In this document: positions 26,390 to 36,571 of the stretch, piece after piece
How positions within the stretch are numbered: the first letter of the stretch is position 1
Layout of the letters: each line of letters begins with the position of its first letter
NCBI GenBank assembly: GCA_963662705.2
Contig: OY759767.1
Coordinates: 2,914,001-2,978,000 of the forward strand
Direction of reading: 5' to 3'
From: JAPPHA01 sp963662705
Lineage (GTDB): Bacteria; Pseudomonadota; Alphaproteobacteria; Rhodobacterales; Rhodobacteraceae
DNA length: 64,000 nt
Position numbers and translations under genes: made by a program
The notes under the pieces: model-generated
Told to the model about the DNA's origin: nothing
Database searches by the model: none
What the model saw: the letters and a program-made list of their open reading frames with translations, nothing else

Positions 26390-28438
26390 TCATCTTACCA
26401 TTGCGGCTACATTGCCTCCGTCAACCGTGAGAATCGCGCCCGTGGTCTTGGTCGCCGTCGCCAGGTGCAAGAATGCCTCCGCAACATCTCTTGCAGTCAC
26501 TTCTCGCTTCAGAATATTGCCGCGCATGTATTCTTCCGGCGTAACGCCGCGTGCCTGCGCCCGTTCGGCAACAAACTCATCCGTCAACAGCATGGTGCGG
26601 ACCCGATCGGCATTGACCGCATTGGCGGTTATGCCCGAGGATCCGTGTTCTATCGCATACTGCCGAACAAGCGCCATCAACGCGGCCTTGGATGTCCCGT
26701 AAGGGCCGAAGTTGGGACCCGGATTCAGCGCCTGTTTCGAAACGTTGAAAACGATTGCGCCGCCCGTTCCCTGAGCCTCCATAACCCGGACGCACGCACG
26801 CGCGACCAGATGGTGCGACCAGAAATTCATGTCGAAAGCCTCTCGGAAATAGGCATCGTCCACGCTCTTGAGCGCACCCTGAAACGCCGCACCGGCGTTG
26901 GAGATCAGAATATCGACGCCGCCAAACCGGTCGACCACCTGATCGACCGCATTCTCAACCGAATCGGGAACCGTCACGTCGCAGACGACCGCCATGGCGC
27001 CAACGTCCGATGCCGCACCCCTGACCCGCTCGGCGTCAATATCAAAGATCGCAACCTCGGCGCCCTCGGACTTCAGCAGTCTTGCCGTCGCAAGACCGAG
27101 GCCACTTGCTCCCCCTGTTACGATTGCGATCTGCCGATTCAGTGGTTTTTCGACGGATTTTGCCAGTTTCGACTGTTCAATTGACCAATACTCAATGTCG
27201 AACAGTTCCTCTTCAGGCAACGAGACAAACGCTCCTATCCCCTCGGCCCTGCTGATGACATCCACCGTGGCTTCGGCTATGTCTGCGCAAACCGCCGCGT
27301 CCGCCGCCGATTTCCCGACACCGAACAGACCCAATCCCGGCACGTAGACAACCCGCGGAACGGGATCGATCTGCGTGAGCCCACCGCCTACCCTCGTGTT
27401 GTTTCGTTCGAAGTAGGCAGCGTATTCGTCGATGTAGTTCTTCACGCTTTCCGAAAGCGCCGAGGCAAATGTCCGGAGGCCATCGCTCGTGGGGGTTGGA
27501 GCCACCAGGCCAAAGCGTTTGATCCGGATCGAATGATCCGGGGTCGCGTTCCCGCGTGTCGCGTAATCACCTGCTTCCGCGCCATCGACGAATGACCGGA
27601 CCTGGTCCGAACAGCGAAAGTCAAGTATCCAACGGCCGGGCCGTCCTTCCTCTTCGCCCGGCAGCGCCAAGGCACCTCGAACTATAGGCGCAACCTCGCT
27701 GACCCGGGGAGTCTTTGCCGGAAGGCCGATCGGTGTGAACGGTCGCGCCGAACCCATGTCCAGGCGTTTCTCGGCAGCCCGACACATCTGGATCATGTCG
27801 TCATAGGACCGGCGAGGGTCGTCATGAAACGTGAAGATCCCGTGGTTCATCAAGATAAGGTGCTTGGTTCCCGGCAATTCATCCAGGATTTCCTGGACTT
27901 TCTTGGCCAGTTTGAAACCCGGCATGACGTAGGGGACAATCGTCGTTTCAGGAAACAGATCGCGGATGATGTCTTCCCCGTCGGGTTGGTTCGTCAATGA
28001 CAGGATGGCGTTCGAATGGGTGTGATCCACGTGCTTGTGCGAGATTATGGCGTGCAGAACCGCCTCGATCGAAGGATTCGGGGCATATGGGTCGAGAAGC
28101 AGGCGCCGCTGCGCCGCGACCAGATCTTCGTCGCTCAGCGCCGGAATACGGGCAAGCGCGGCCAACGGAGCCAGTTCGACCGCCGGTAATCCTGGAGGCT
28201 CGATCCTGGCCATGTCCCATCCTGAACCTTTGACGCAAAGCACCGTGTGTTGGACGCCGAGCGCATCCGTCGTCCGCGTCTTGACAGATGTGTTCCCGCC
28301 GCCATGAAGCACGAGTCGGGGTTCCTGACCCAATATCCGAGTCGTGTATGTTCGAATCGCAAGATCTTCATTGACGCCCATGTCGGTGTATTTGGATACC
28401 AGTGCTTTCAGTTCAGAGTCGTCCCAGCGTGATTCCAT
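26390..28438 (-). CDS. Bifunctional class II aldolase / short-chain dehydrogenase
   Basis: 682-residue fusion of the type often annotated rhamnulose-1-phosphate aldolase/lactaldehyde dehydrogenase. Residues 1-400 are a class II aldolase domain (LVLHGGGNTSVK; HKHVDHTHSNA with metal-binding His; LMNHGIFTF). Residues about 425-682 are an SDR (VTGGASGLGLA at the cofactor site; ILISNAG; YGTSKAALMAL with the catalytic Tyr and Lys). ATG 28438 is chosen because GGAGGAAGAC lies just before it; the longer frame overlaps nothing useful. It ends the minus-strand operon whose first genes are a sugar importer and probably degrades the imported deoxysugar or sugar acid. Confidence 0.9.
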   Translation of the reverse strand: MESRWDDSELKALVSKYTDMGVNEDLAIRTYTTRILGQEPRLVLHGGGNTSVKTRTTDALGVQHTVLCVKGSGWDMARIEPPGLPAVELAPLAALARIPALSDEDLVAAQRRLLLDPYAPNPSIEAVLHAIISHKHVDHTHSNAILSLTNQPDGEDIIRDLFPETTIVPYVMPGFKLAKKVQEILDELPGTKHLILMNHGIFTFHDDPRRSYDDMIQMCRAAEKRLDMGSARPFTPIGLPAKTPRVSEVAPIVRGALALPGEEEGRPGRWILDFRCSDQVRSFVDGAEAGDYATRGNATPDHSIRIKRFGLVAPTPTSDGLRTFASALSESVKNYIDEYAAYFERNNTRVGGGLTQIDPVPRVVYVPGLGLFGVGKSAADAAVCADIAEATVDVISRAEGIGAFVSLPEEELFDIEYWSIEQSKLAKSVEKPLNRQIAIVTGGASGLGLATARLLKSEGAEVAIFDIDAERVRGAASDVGAMAVVCDVTVPDSVENAVDQVVDRFGGVDILISNAGAAFQGALKSVDDAYFREAFDMNFWSHHLVARACVRVMEAQGTGGAIVFNVSKQALNPGPNFGPYGTSKAALMALVRQYAIEHGSSGITANAVNADRVRTMLLTDEFVAERAQARGVTPEEYMRGNILKREVTARDVAEAFLHLATATKTTGAILTVDGGNVAAMVR

Positions 28439-28469
28439 GTCTTCCTCCAGCCCCCCGCCGTTTCGGTTC

Positions 28470-29144
28470 TCATGCCCTTGCGGGCGCGTCTCGTTCGTGT
28501 TCGTGCGTGCCGTTCCCCGCAACTTTCGGTATCGTGCGCCCAGGCGAAAGCAATAGCGTATCGCGCACGAACGCGATATGCGCCATCTCTTCGATGATTT
28601 CGACGATGTACTGGGCAGCCATCAGGGTATTGCCAACTCCAATTGTGCCATGGTTGGCTAGCGCCGCCGCCTTGATTGCCGGTTCGTCAAAGACCGGTCC
28701 GATCTCAGCTGCGGTTTGCGGCCCGCCGTTCCTGGACAAAGGGATCACGGGAATGCGGCCGATTTTCTCGACTATCTCCACCTTCTGGCACGGTATCTCC
28801 AGACCCGCGCTCGCGTATCCCGTTGCCCAGGGACTGTGGCAATGGACCACGGCATTCACGTCTTCCCGCCGCCTGTAAAGATCGAGATGGAACTCCAAAT
28901 CCTTCGACGGTTTCAGTTTCAGCCTCGAGGGCAAAATCGTGCCATCCAACATCACAACCTGCAGGTTTTCGCGGGCGCATTCATTGAATCCGATACCTGA
29001 CGCCTTAATTGCGATTGCATTCCGTTCGGCAAGCCGAACCGAGAGGTTTCCACCTGCATTCGTCTGCAGGCGCAAGGAAAAGCAGCACTTCGCAGCGGCT
29101 ATCAGGCAATCTTTCTTGACGATGATGTCGGAGCTTTCCAGCAT
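28470..29144 (-). CDS. Class II aldolase/adducin family protein
   Basis: 224 residues, L-fuculose-phosphate-aldolase type. Motifs are LQTNAGGNLSVRL (phosphate-binding), KPSKDLEFHLDLYRRREDVNAVVHCHSP (catalytic Glu/Asp region and HCH metal ligands) and LANHGTIGVG (third His). Start ATG 29144. The 31-base gap to the bifunctional aldolase gene indicates one operon. Having both a stand-alone and a fused class II aldolase suggests two aldol steps, or one acting as epimerase or decarboxylase. Confidence 0.88.
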   Translation of the reverse strand: MLESSDIIVKKDCLIAAAKCCFSLRLQTNAGGNLSVRLAERNAIAIKASGIGFNECARENLQVVMLDGTILPSRLKLKPSKDLEFHLDLYRRREDVNAVVHCHSPWATGYASAGLEIPCQKVEIVEKIGRIPVIPLSRNGGPQTAAEIGPVFDEPAIKAAALANHGTIGVGNTLMAAQYIVEIIEEMAHIAFVRDTLLLSPGRTIPKVAGNGTHEHERDAPARA

Positions 29145-30049
29145 GCCAAGCCTTCAGGGACGGGATTGCAACCGCGCGTCGCGCCGTCGGTTGCGCGTCG
29201 ATGTGGTTATGGATTTGGATTTGTAGAGGCGCGCGAGCGCGACAAAAGTGTCGTGGCGAACAATACGCAACGCCTCGTCTTCGATCCCGTTGCACGGGCA
29301 GTCCCGTAGGGAACCCATCCGGTGGTGCAATCACACGCGCCGTAGCACGAGCAACATTCACATAATCAGCGCGAGTCTCACACGTCGCTACAAATTCTCT
29401 TGTCGCGCTTCTCACGTGCATGAAGCGGTTCGAGTGCTGCCAGATGGTCGCACCCCGCGGGCCTTTGCCAGCGTTTGAAGAGGACCGAAGGCAAAAAATT
29501 TCCGGCCACCGGGCAGAACGATTCGCGGCAGGTCTGCTGTTGCCGCGAACATGTTCTTCATGTTGACACCGTCGCCGGCAATGGCAATCCGGTTCAATTC
29601 ACGGCAGGTCAGGTGGATCACGGCCTTGAAAACGCCTTTCCTTGTACATCGCGCAAATCCCGCGCCGTCAGGTCCGTCGACGTGAACGAAGGCACATTCA
29701 TTACCCATTTCGCGCAATCCTGTCTGAACGGCGACAGACGTACCGCCCGTCGGGCCGAGTGCCGTTGGTCCAACCATAGGTATTGTCGATCGCAGCTGAG
29801 ACATGTGCCAGCCATGACACCACCTTCATCAAAGTTCCTGGCAACAAGATCATGAACAGCACACTCAGCAACGTTGCCCATGCGGCAACGCTTCCCGGTA
29901 ACGTCAACGACGAGGCCCCCGGTTCGCAGGAAATCGCAACAATGTTTACACGGACACGGCGTGCCGTCCGAGTTCGTCCCGAAGGACGCATGCCTGAGCC
30001 CGTTTCGGTTCCAGGTGCGGGTGAGCAAGGCTACCTTGGCCGTCACCGT
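29145..30049. other. Probable decayed gene between permease and aldolase genes
   Basis: A 905-base gap inside an otherwise tight minus-strand operon. From 30046 a frame starts MTAKVALLTRTW but soon loses protein character, and pieces such as ATADLPRIVLPGGRKFFAFG appear in another frame. The last stretch, LRIVRHDTFVALARLYKSK (near 29230-29280, minus), looks like a lost C-terminus. I could not identify the ancestor; an SDR or a sugar regulator are possible. Confidence 0.35.
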
Positions 30050-30994
30050 CTAACCCTTGATTGCACCGGCCGTCATGCCGGTGATGATCTGGCGTGACGC
30101 GAGCAAGGTAAACAGAATGGGTGGCACAGCCAGCAACATGCCTGTGGCCATGATTGTGCCCCACTCGATGTTGAATTCGCTCGTGTTGTTCACGATCAGG
30201 ATCGGAACGGTCTTGGTGTCCCGGTCCGCCAACGCCGAGGCCAGGAGATACTCGTTCCACGCTATGCGGAAAGTGAAAATCGCCGCCGCGGCCAACCCGG
30301 GTTTGATCAACGGCATTACAATCCGCCAGAACACCTGAAACGGGCCTGCCCCATCGATCCGTGCGGCATCTTCCAGTGAACGCGGAACCTGCACGATGAA
30401 GCTCTGGAGAATCCAGATTACGAACGGCAAATTCATTGCCACATAAATCAGGATGATTCCCGAGTGGGTTCCAGCCAGGCAAACATCGCCGCGCCCGCCA
30501 AATATATCACGGATCCAAGCGCCGACCATCGTCTGCCGGTCTATGCAGAATACGTTGTTCCAAAGGCCGAACACCGGAACGAGCAGGACGGCCGGCGGGA
30601 CCATGCGCACGGCTAAAGTGCCAAGTGAGACGCTGTCGCGACCCATGAACCGGAAGCGGACCAGCGCATAGGCAGCCATGCAACCGATATATAGCGTCAG
30701 AGCCGTGGAGATCAGCGCAATGATGAGAGAGTTGATGAAGGACCCACCGAAACGGATTGCACAGAAGTCGAGGTGATCGGGTTCATACCACAGGATGTCG
30801 CATAGGGCGGTTTCGTAGTTCTGGATTGTGGGAAGGAAGAACAGCGCACTGGTCCCGGAAATGATGTCGATGTCAATCTTGAATGAATTCGAGAACATCA
30901 GGAAGACGGGGCCCACCGACATGAAGGCCAACGTCGCCAGCAGGGCATAATACGCCGGGTGCGGGCGATCACTTTTTCGCCGTGCAGGCTTCAT
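30050..30994 (-). CDS. Sugar ABC transporter permease, MalG type
   Basis: 314 residues. First membrane segment YYALLATLAFMSVGPVFLMF; the EAA loop is LEDAARIDGAGPFQVFWRIVMPLIKPG; it ends MTAGAIKG, typical of MalG-type proteins. The segment between residues 55 and 80 (ENYETALCDILWYEPDHLDF region) is longer and more Cys-rich than usual. ATG 30994 is 2 bases after the MalF-type stop and fits the family start; the long upstream extension overlaps that gene. Confidence 0.9.
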   Translation of the reverse strand: MKPARRKSDRPHPAYYALLATLAFMSVGPVFLMFSNSFKIDIDIISGTSALFFLPTIQNYETALCDILWYEPDHLDFCAIRFGGSFINSLIIALISTALTLYIGCMAAYALVRFRFMGRDSVSLGTLAVRMVPPAVLLVPVFGLWNNVFCIDRQTMVGAWIRDIFGGRGDVCLAGTHSGIILIYVAMNLPFVIWILQSFIVQVPRSLEDAARIDGAGPFQVFWRIVMPLIKPGLAAAAIFTFRIAWNEYLLASALADRDTKTVPILIVNNTSEFNIEWGTIMATGMLLAVPPILFTLLASRQIITGMTAGAIKG

Positions 30995-30996
30995 GC

Positions 30997-31926
30997 CTAT
31001 CCTTCCTCTTCGATGCGGCGCCTTTGGCGTTCCGCGCGCACTTCCTGCCAGCGCGTGAAAGCGAGCATTCCCAGCGTCAACAGCAACAGGAGCAGCAAAA
31101 GGTAATTGGACATTGCCGCCGCCTCGCCCAGTTCCCGGAATTCCTGCGCTGTCCGTGATATGCGCAGCGCAAGTATCTCTGTGGCGAGTCCAGGCCCGCC
31201 TTCCGTCATGACAAGAATGACCTCGAGGACCTTGAACGCGTCGATCAGCCGCAGCAACATCGTCACGATCAGTACCGGCATCATGAGTGGAAGTTTGATG
31301 TGCACGACAAGTTGCCAGCCTGTTGCACCGTCTATTCGAGCCGCCTCGAGGGCCGACTGCGGCAACGATTGAAGGGCGGCAAGAGCAAGGATGAATATGA
31401 ATGGGGTCCATTGCCAGATGTCCGCGACAATCACCGACAGCAGGGCATGATTCCCCAACCAGTCGACCCCGTTAAACCCGAAGTACGAAAGCCACCGGTT
31501 AAAGGTGCCGTCCGTCGGATGATACATGAACCGCCACATCAGCCCGACAACCACGGGCGCGATCATCATTGGCAGAATGAACATGGTCCTCAAGACGGAC
31601 ATTCCGCGCATTTTCCGGTCAAGCAGAAACGCAAGCCCTACGCCGATTATCATCTCGAAGAAAACCACGGCGATTGCGAAATACAGGGTGACCGACACGC
31701 TCTCCCAGAACGCCGCATCCGCCCAGAGCTTGGTGTAATTGCCGAACCCGATAAATTCGCTTTCCGAAAGGGTCTGGCTTGGGTCCCAGTCCCGGAAGCT
31801 CCCGTAAACCATGTACAGCAACGGAAAAAACAATGCGATCGCCATGATGATCGCGGCCGGCGCAAGGAACAGGTACGGGGTCGACCTGTTGAGTTGGGAG
31901 CGTTTCACGGGAATTCGGATTGCCAT
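30997..31926 (-). CDS. Sugar ABC transporter permease, MalF type
   Basis: 309 residues with six hydrophobic segments (first: YLFLAPAAIIMAIALFFPLLY). The EAA loop is LEAARIDGATGWQLVVHIKLPLMMP. The C-terminus ends in a charged tail RWQEVRAERQRRRIEEEG. It follows the binding-protein gene by 62 bases and precedes the MalG-type gene by 2. Confidence 0.9.
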   Translation of the reverse strand: MAIRIPVKRSQLNRSTPYLFLAPAAIIMAIALFFPLLYMVYGSFRDWDPSQTLSESEFIGFGNYTKLWADAAFWESVSVTLYFAIAVVFFEMIIGVGLAFLLDRKMRGMSVLRTMFILPMMIAPVVVGLMWRFMYHPTDGTFNRWLSYFGFNGVDWLGNHALLSVIVADIWQWTPFIFILALAALQSLPQSALEAARIDGATGWQLVVHIKLPLMMPVLIVTMLLRLIDAFKVLEVILVMTEGGPGLATEILALRISRTAQEFRELGEAAAMSNYLLLLLLLLTLGMLAFTRWQEVRAERQRRRIEEEG

Positions 31927-31988
31927 GAACCCAGCATCGGGGGCTCGCGTGGCCGCACGAGTTTCCGCCGGCCACGCAGGGATCTATG

Positions 31989-33323
31989 TCATTGCCAGAT
32001 GTAGTAGCCTTCCTCTTCCATGAGCGCGCGGGTACGTGCAGCCACGCCATCAAGGGCTTCCTGGGGATCAAGCCCCTCGGTCAGGACTTTCGACATGGTC
32101 GTTCCGATGTCGGCATTGATCCTGCCCCACGGCGGGATAATCGGGCGCCAGTCCGGGTCGGCGTACTTGAGTGCTTCCCCGAAAGTGGCCGCAAAGGGAT
32201 ACTTTGCCTGCACCTCCGGATCAGCATAGGTCGAAAACCGCGACGGGTTTCCGCCGGCCATCGTGATCAGCTTGTCGCCCTTCTTCGACGTCATCCATTG
32301 CATCAACAGGAATGCCGCTTCCTTGTTCTCTGCGTTTGACGGTATGGCAATGCCGAAGCCTCCGGTTTGGCTACCGCGCCGGACGCCTGCCGGGTGCAAA
32401 GCGTAGCCAACCTTGCCGGCAACCCGGCTCTTCTCGACGTTCTCAAACCCGGGTGCAAAGGCGATCGAATCCATGAACATGGCCGCCTTGCCGGTCGCAA
32501 AAGCGTTGGCGGCTTCAGACGGTCCGAATGCACTGCTGCCTTCCGGCCCGCAATCGACGATCGTCTTCAGAGCATTTGCCGCGGCAACGCCCTCGGGGCT
32601 GTTGATGATCGGGTTCCAATTGGCGTCGAAAACACGGCCGCCGAGCGGTGCCAAATGCAAAAGGAACGCATGGCTGGCCTGGTGGCCCGATGCCGCCCGC
32701 GAAGCCATGCCCCCCATCCCGGGTTCCAGTTCCGGGATTTTGCACGTCACATCCAGCAGTTCGTCATAGGATTCCGGGACTTTCAACCCGTGCTTTTCAA
32801 AGATGTCCTTGCGGTACATCAGGACCGACGTCTCGGAGCCTGACGGCAAGCCGAACAGCGAGCCTGTCGGACCCGGCAGATACCCTTTCGCCCCTCCCGC
32901 AACTCCGATGTTCTGGACATAACCGTCGATGAGGTCTTCGGCATCGTAGCTCGGGTCGGCAAGTTTCGGGTTCATGAAATATTTTGCCAGGTTTTCGAGC
33001 TGGTCCGCGTACACGTAGTCCGCCTTGGAAAACACGACATAGGAGATCAGGTCGTAGGCGCCTTCTTCCTGCGCCAGTTCCAGTGTCTGCCGTTCACGCA
33101 TCTTGAGATACGGAAGCTGGTCTACCTCAACCTCGATTCCGGTTTCCCTGGTGAACTCCGGCAGTATCTTCACGACCGAGTTATAATGCGGAAATGCGGG
33201 AAAGTTCACGATGAGCGTCGTCCCTTCGAATTCCGCATATGGATTTGCGAACGCGTCGGAAAACGGCAGGACAAGCGCTGCAGCTCCTGCGAAAGCAAGG
33301 TTTCGAACGTTTTTCAGCATCAT
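31989..33323 (-). CDS. Sugar ABC transporter substrate-binding protein
   Basis: 444 residues with a signal peptide (MMLKNVRNLAFAGAAALVLPFSDAFA, cleavage after AFA). The mature part has LPYLKMRERQTLELAQEEGAYDLISYV and GGFGIAIPSNAENKEAAFLLMQWM, typical of family 1 solute-binding proteins. ATG 33323 follows AAGAAGGAGTA. Order here is ATPase, binding protein, permease, permease, then catabolic genes. Confidence 0.92.
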   Translation of the reverse strand: MMLKNVRNLAFAGAAALVLPFSDAFANPYAEFEGTTLIVNFPAFPHYNSVVKILPEFTRETGIEVEVDQLPYLKMRERQTLELAQEEGAYDLISYVVFSKADYVYADQLENLAKYFMNPKLADPSYDAEDLIDGYVQNIGVAGGAKGYLPGPTGSLFGLPSGSETSVLMYRKDIFEKHGLKVPESYDELLDVTCKIPELEPGMGGMASRAASGHQASHAFLLHLAPLGGRVFDANWNPIINSPEGVAAANALKTIVDCGPEGSSAFGPSEAANAFATGKAAMFMDSIAFAPGFENVEKSRVAGKVGYALHPAGVRRGSQTGGFGIAIPSNAENKEAAFLLMQWMTSKKGDKLITMAGGNPSRFSTYADPEVQAKYPFAATFGEALKYADPDWRPIIPPWGRINADIGTTMSKVLTEGLDPQEALDGVAARTRALMEEEGYYIWQ

Positions 33324-33353
33324 TTACTCCTTCTTTCTGGATGCGGTCTGCCA

Positions 33354-34442
33354 TCAGATCGCCGTTCCTGTCGAACGGTCGAAAAGATGAACGGACTTGT
33401 TGTTCACTGCGAATTTCATGGTTTCTCCCAAGGCAACCGGAGTCTCGGACTTGACCTCGACGGAAAAGTCGGTCCCGCCACCTTCGCAGATGAGGACTGA
33501 TCGCGTGCCGATATACTCGGACACCAGCACCTTGAGGTTGATCGTTCGTCCCGGCGCTTCTTCGGGTTGATACGACAGGTCGGAAGGACGAATCCCCAAG
33601 ATCACGTTCCTGTTGGCCTGCCTGTGCGCTCGGACGGAAAGTTCGTCCACGAGCTCGACCCGGACCGGGCCATTCGTGGCAAAGATCTTGCCATCGGTTT
33701 CTTCCAGTTCCACATCGAGGAAGTTCATGGGCGGCGTGCCGAGAAACTCGGCAACGAAACGGTTCGCCGGTCGCTTGTACAGGTCCACGGGTGTGCCTTC
33801 CTGCTGGATATGGCCGTCACGCATGACGACGATCCTGTCCGCCAACGTCATGGCCTCGACCTGATCATGCGTCACGTAAACCATGTTTTTCCTTACCCGC
33901 TGACGCATCATGGCGAGTTCCGCGCGCATCTGCCCGCGCAGCTTGGCGTCAAGATTGGACAGAGGCTCGTCAAACAGAAAGGTCGACGCATCGCGGGTAA
34001 GCGCCCGTCCCATGGCGACGCGCTGTCTTTGGCCCCCTGACAGTTCGCCGGGTTTGCGATGCAGGTAGTCGCTCAGGCCCAGCATTGCGGCAACTTCGCG
34101 CACCTTGGCATCGATCTTGGCTTTGGGTTCTCTCTTGAGTCTCAGTGCAAACGACATGTTGTTGGCAACGTTCATGTGCGGGTAGAGCGCATAGTCCTGG
34201 AAGACCATCGCCAGGTCACGATCCTTCGGCTCCAGGTGACTGACCGGTTTCCCGTCAATGAAGATTTCGCCTTCCGAAACGGATTCTAGTCCCGCGATCA
34301 AACGGAGGGTCGTGGACTTGCCGCAGCCCGATGGACCAACAAGCACCGTGAATTCGTACGGCTCCATATACAGGTCGATTTGGTGCAACACCTGCACCGC
34401 ACCATAACTCTTGGCCAGACCACACAACTGTAGTTCGGGCAT
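33354..34442 (-). CDS. Sugar ABC importer ATPase (MalK/UgpC type)
   Basis: 362 residues, full length. Walker A GPSGCGKST, signature LSGGQRQRV, Walker B STFLFDEPLSNLD, His switch THDQVEAMT; the C-terminal OB-fold/TOBE region includes VILGIRPSDL. It is the first gene of the operon running to 26390. Start ATG 34442. Candidate operators lie 14-75 bases upstream. Confidence 0.94.
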   Translation of the reverse strand: MPELQLCGLAKSYGAVQVLHQIDLYMEPYEFTVLVGPSGCGKSTTLRLIAGLESVSEGEIFIDGKPVSHLEPKDRDLAMVFQDYALYPHMNVANNMSFALRLKREPKAKIDAKVREVAAMLGLSDYLHRKPGELSGGQRQRVAMGRALTRDASTFLFDEPLSNLDAKLRGQMRAELAMMRQRVRKNMVYVTHDQVEAMTLADRIVVMRDGHIQQEGTPVDLYKRPANRFVAEFLGTPPMNFLDVELEETDGKIFATNGPVRVELVDELSVRAHRQANRNVILGIRPSDLSYQPEEAPGRTINLKVLVSEYIGTRSVLICEGGGTDFSVEVKSETPVALGETMKFAVNNKSVHLFDRSTGTAI

Positions 34443-34455
34443 ATGAGGCCCCTAT

Positions 34456-34483
34456 TGTATCCAAAAATAACGCTATGGATACA
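34456..34483. repeat. Inverted repeat upstream of the second importer operon
   Basis: TGTATCC (34456-34462) and GGATACA (34477-34483) are perfect inverted copies 14 bases apart, just before the ATPase start. It could be an operator or a leader hairpin. Confidence 0.45.
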
Positions 34484-34502
34484 CAGTGGAAAGGTCAATG
34501 TC

Positions 34503-34516
34503 CAATTTGCACACAA
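34503..34516. promoter_or_regulatory. Candidate GntR operator upstream of the importer operon
   Basis: CAATTTGCACACAA, matching 12 of 14 bases of CAATTTGCATGCAA at 36572-36585, upstream of the hydrolase gene. TTGCACACA also recurs at 35815-35823 upstream of the regulator. Shared placement suggests one regulon under the GntR-type protein. Confidence 0.45.
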
Positions 34517-35814
34517 TTTCGGCCAAATTTGAAACCGTTCACGGCGCGCGCGCTTTAGAAGGAAAATCCGGAGCAGCATCACAACTGGCCTTGTGCGCGG
34601 CTTTCGTTCGAAACTTCTTTCAGGGTGATTGGTCCGCCAACGGCGTGGACACCGCTGCGGAATCAAAGAAAACCGACGGATTAAATCGCGGAACTGAACG
34701 ACGTATCGCGTTGCAGGTCCTGACCTCGGTGGCGAGAACCTGGAACGGCCCCCCGGCGTTCACACGCATGTTGTTCCCGGATGCCGGACCCGCACAGCTT
34801 ATGAAGTTCCCGCCATTCCGATGAAGCGCCAGCCCAGTTGACGTACATTTTTTTCCATCTTCCATGTCCGCCGCTACCCGTCCGCCAACGCCCATTGAGC
34901 AAGGTCCAGCGAACGTCCAACGCGGCCCGGACTTGCCTTGCCTCGCTTACCTTGTGGAGACCAACTCCTACGGGTTCCTGTACGTCGGGATGTCCAAGTG
35001 TCTCGACTGTTGCGCGCCCCAACGATCGCTCCCAGGACCGGCCCCGTCACTTCCGTTTATCGGTATGCCACTAAGCGACCCATTCAATCCGAAAGTCGAT
35101 TGCTGTTGGTGCAGGTTTTTCCGGGACGTCTCCAACGTGACGTCGAGCGAACTGTCTCTCAATGCCACCGGTTGCCGTTGCTCATCGGCGAAGGCGCACG
35201 ATACCGCGATGGCGGGTGCACGGCCGCGAAGCGATGGTTTGAACACCTTCGCCCACGATTTTCGGAACCCGGACAGGTTATCGTCGATGACGTTCAAAAT
35301 GCCTATTTGCCGGCCTGCGAGAAGGATCTGGCCGTCGATATCAACTGCGACTCAATTCCCCATTGACGGTCGCCAGAGTCGGGAAGCGGGCGAATGCTCC
35401 ACGGACATCCTGGAGTACATGGACCGCGACGCAATCGGGCACGAAAGGGCAGCGGGATACCCTCAGGTGTTACCCGGCACGGAAAGGACGCCACGAACAG
35501 TGTTCTGGCAGCGCCAATCCTTCGGACCCTCGCACTGCATGGCAGACGCGACCAGCCAGGGGAAACCTGACAGCAAATACATGTCCAGCCCGTTCCTCAG
35601 ACAAATATTTTTTTGCGCCCGTACGAAATCATGCGGTTTTTCCTTTCAGGCATCGGCATCTCTCCAATTACCGTGGACTCCGGTTATTCGCCGCCGGATC
35701 GATGGATAATCACACTCCATATAATGGCTGTATCCGGCCGAATTCCCGCAACGAATCGAAATTCACGTTCCGGGAAAAGACGAGACCATAGTGAGATTTG
35801 CTACCGATTTGGCA
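34517..35814. other. Region without convincing gene
   Basis: About 1.3 kb between the importer operon and the GntR gene. The longest frames (34864-35709 plus; 34681-35022 minus) show no family pattern or ribosome site. It may be a decayed gene, but nothing can be named. Confidence 0.45.
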
Positions 35815-35823
35815 TTGCACACA
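35815..35823. promoter_or_regulatory. Third copy of the candidate GntR motif
   Basis: TTGCACACA, 45 bases before the regulator's start; identical to bases 34507-34515. Consistent with autoregulation, but short enough to be chance. Confidence 0.3.
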
Positions 35824-35867
35824 CTATTGCGTTACATAGAAGCTTCTTGCGCGGGAGCAGAAACCAG

Positions 35868-36536
35868 ATGGCAGATCGGGAGAAACCGGCGGGTACGGAA
35901 CGCGGCACAACCGTTGCCCGGATCGAATCCGCACTTGTCAAAGACATATCCATTGGGGCGTTGGTGCCTGGCGAACATCTGGATGAGGTTGGATTGTCGA
36001 AACGCTTTTCGGTGTCTCGGACGCCGGTACGTGACGCACTGTCGCGCCTCGCGGCGCAGGGCATCCTGGTCCAAGGCAAGGGACGCGGCGTCCGAGTGGC
36101 GGTGTATTCTCGTGAACAATTGGCGCAACTCTTCGAGGTGATGTATGAAATCGAAGTCGCATGTGCCCGGATCGCATCACAACGGATGACGCTTCTTTCA
36201 CGCGCCGAAATATCCGAAAAACAGGATCGGTGCCTCGAGGCTGCCGAGGCAGGTGACCGTCACGCCTACCTGATCGCCAACGAACAGTTTCACGAAGCAA
36301 TTTACAGGGCTACGGGCAATCCATACATCGCGGATATTGCATCGAAGTTGCGCCGCCGCACCGGCCCGTTTCGTGCCAGGAGATTCGCAACCAAGGAAGA
36401 CCTTCTGAGTTCCGCACGGAATCACATATTGCTTATCGACCAACTGTTCTCCGAAGACTCCAAGCTGGCATCAGACGGGATGCGGAATCACATGGCAGAC
36501 AGCTATCTGACCGTTCTTAAGGCGAATCCGGCGTAA
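35868..36536 (+). CDS. GntR family transcriptional regulator (FCD domain)
   Basis: 222 residues. The N-terminal winged helix has the GntR signature VGLSKRFSVSRTPVRDALSRLAAQGIL. The C-terminal helical ligand domain (from LFEVMYEIEVACARIA) includes YLIANEQFHEAIYRATGNPYIADI, the FadR/FCD pattern with metal-binding Asp/His positions. ATG 35868 gives the usual length. It is divergent from the sugar cluster and likely controls it, probably as a repressor released by a sugar acid. Confidence 0.88.
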   Translation: MADREKPAGTERGTTVARIESALVKDISIGALVPGEHLDEVGLSKRFSVSRTPVRDALSRLAAQGILVQGKGRGVRVAVYSREQLAQLFEVMYEIEVACARIASQRMTLLSRAEISEKQDRCLEAAEAGDRHAYLIANEQFHEAIYRATGNPYIADIASKLRRRTGPFRARRFATKEDLLSSARNHILLIDQLFSEDSKLASDGMRNHMADSYLTVLKANPA

Positions 36537-36571
36537 AAAGAGAATTTACTTGCAGCTGAATACAATAACGT

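Noticed and set aside
29412..29804. DeoR-type regulator
   Set aside because: VLPGG and VDG-like blocks are present but in the wrong order and without a helix-turn-helix.
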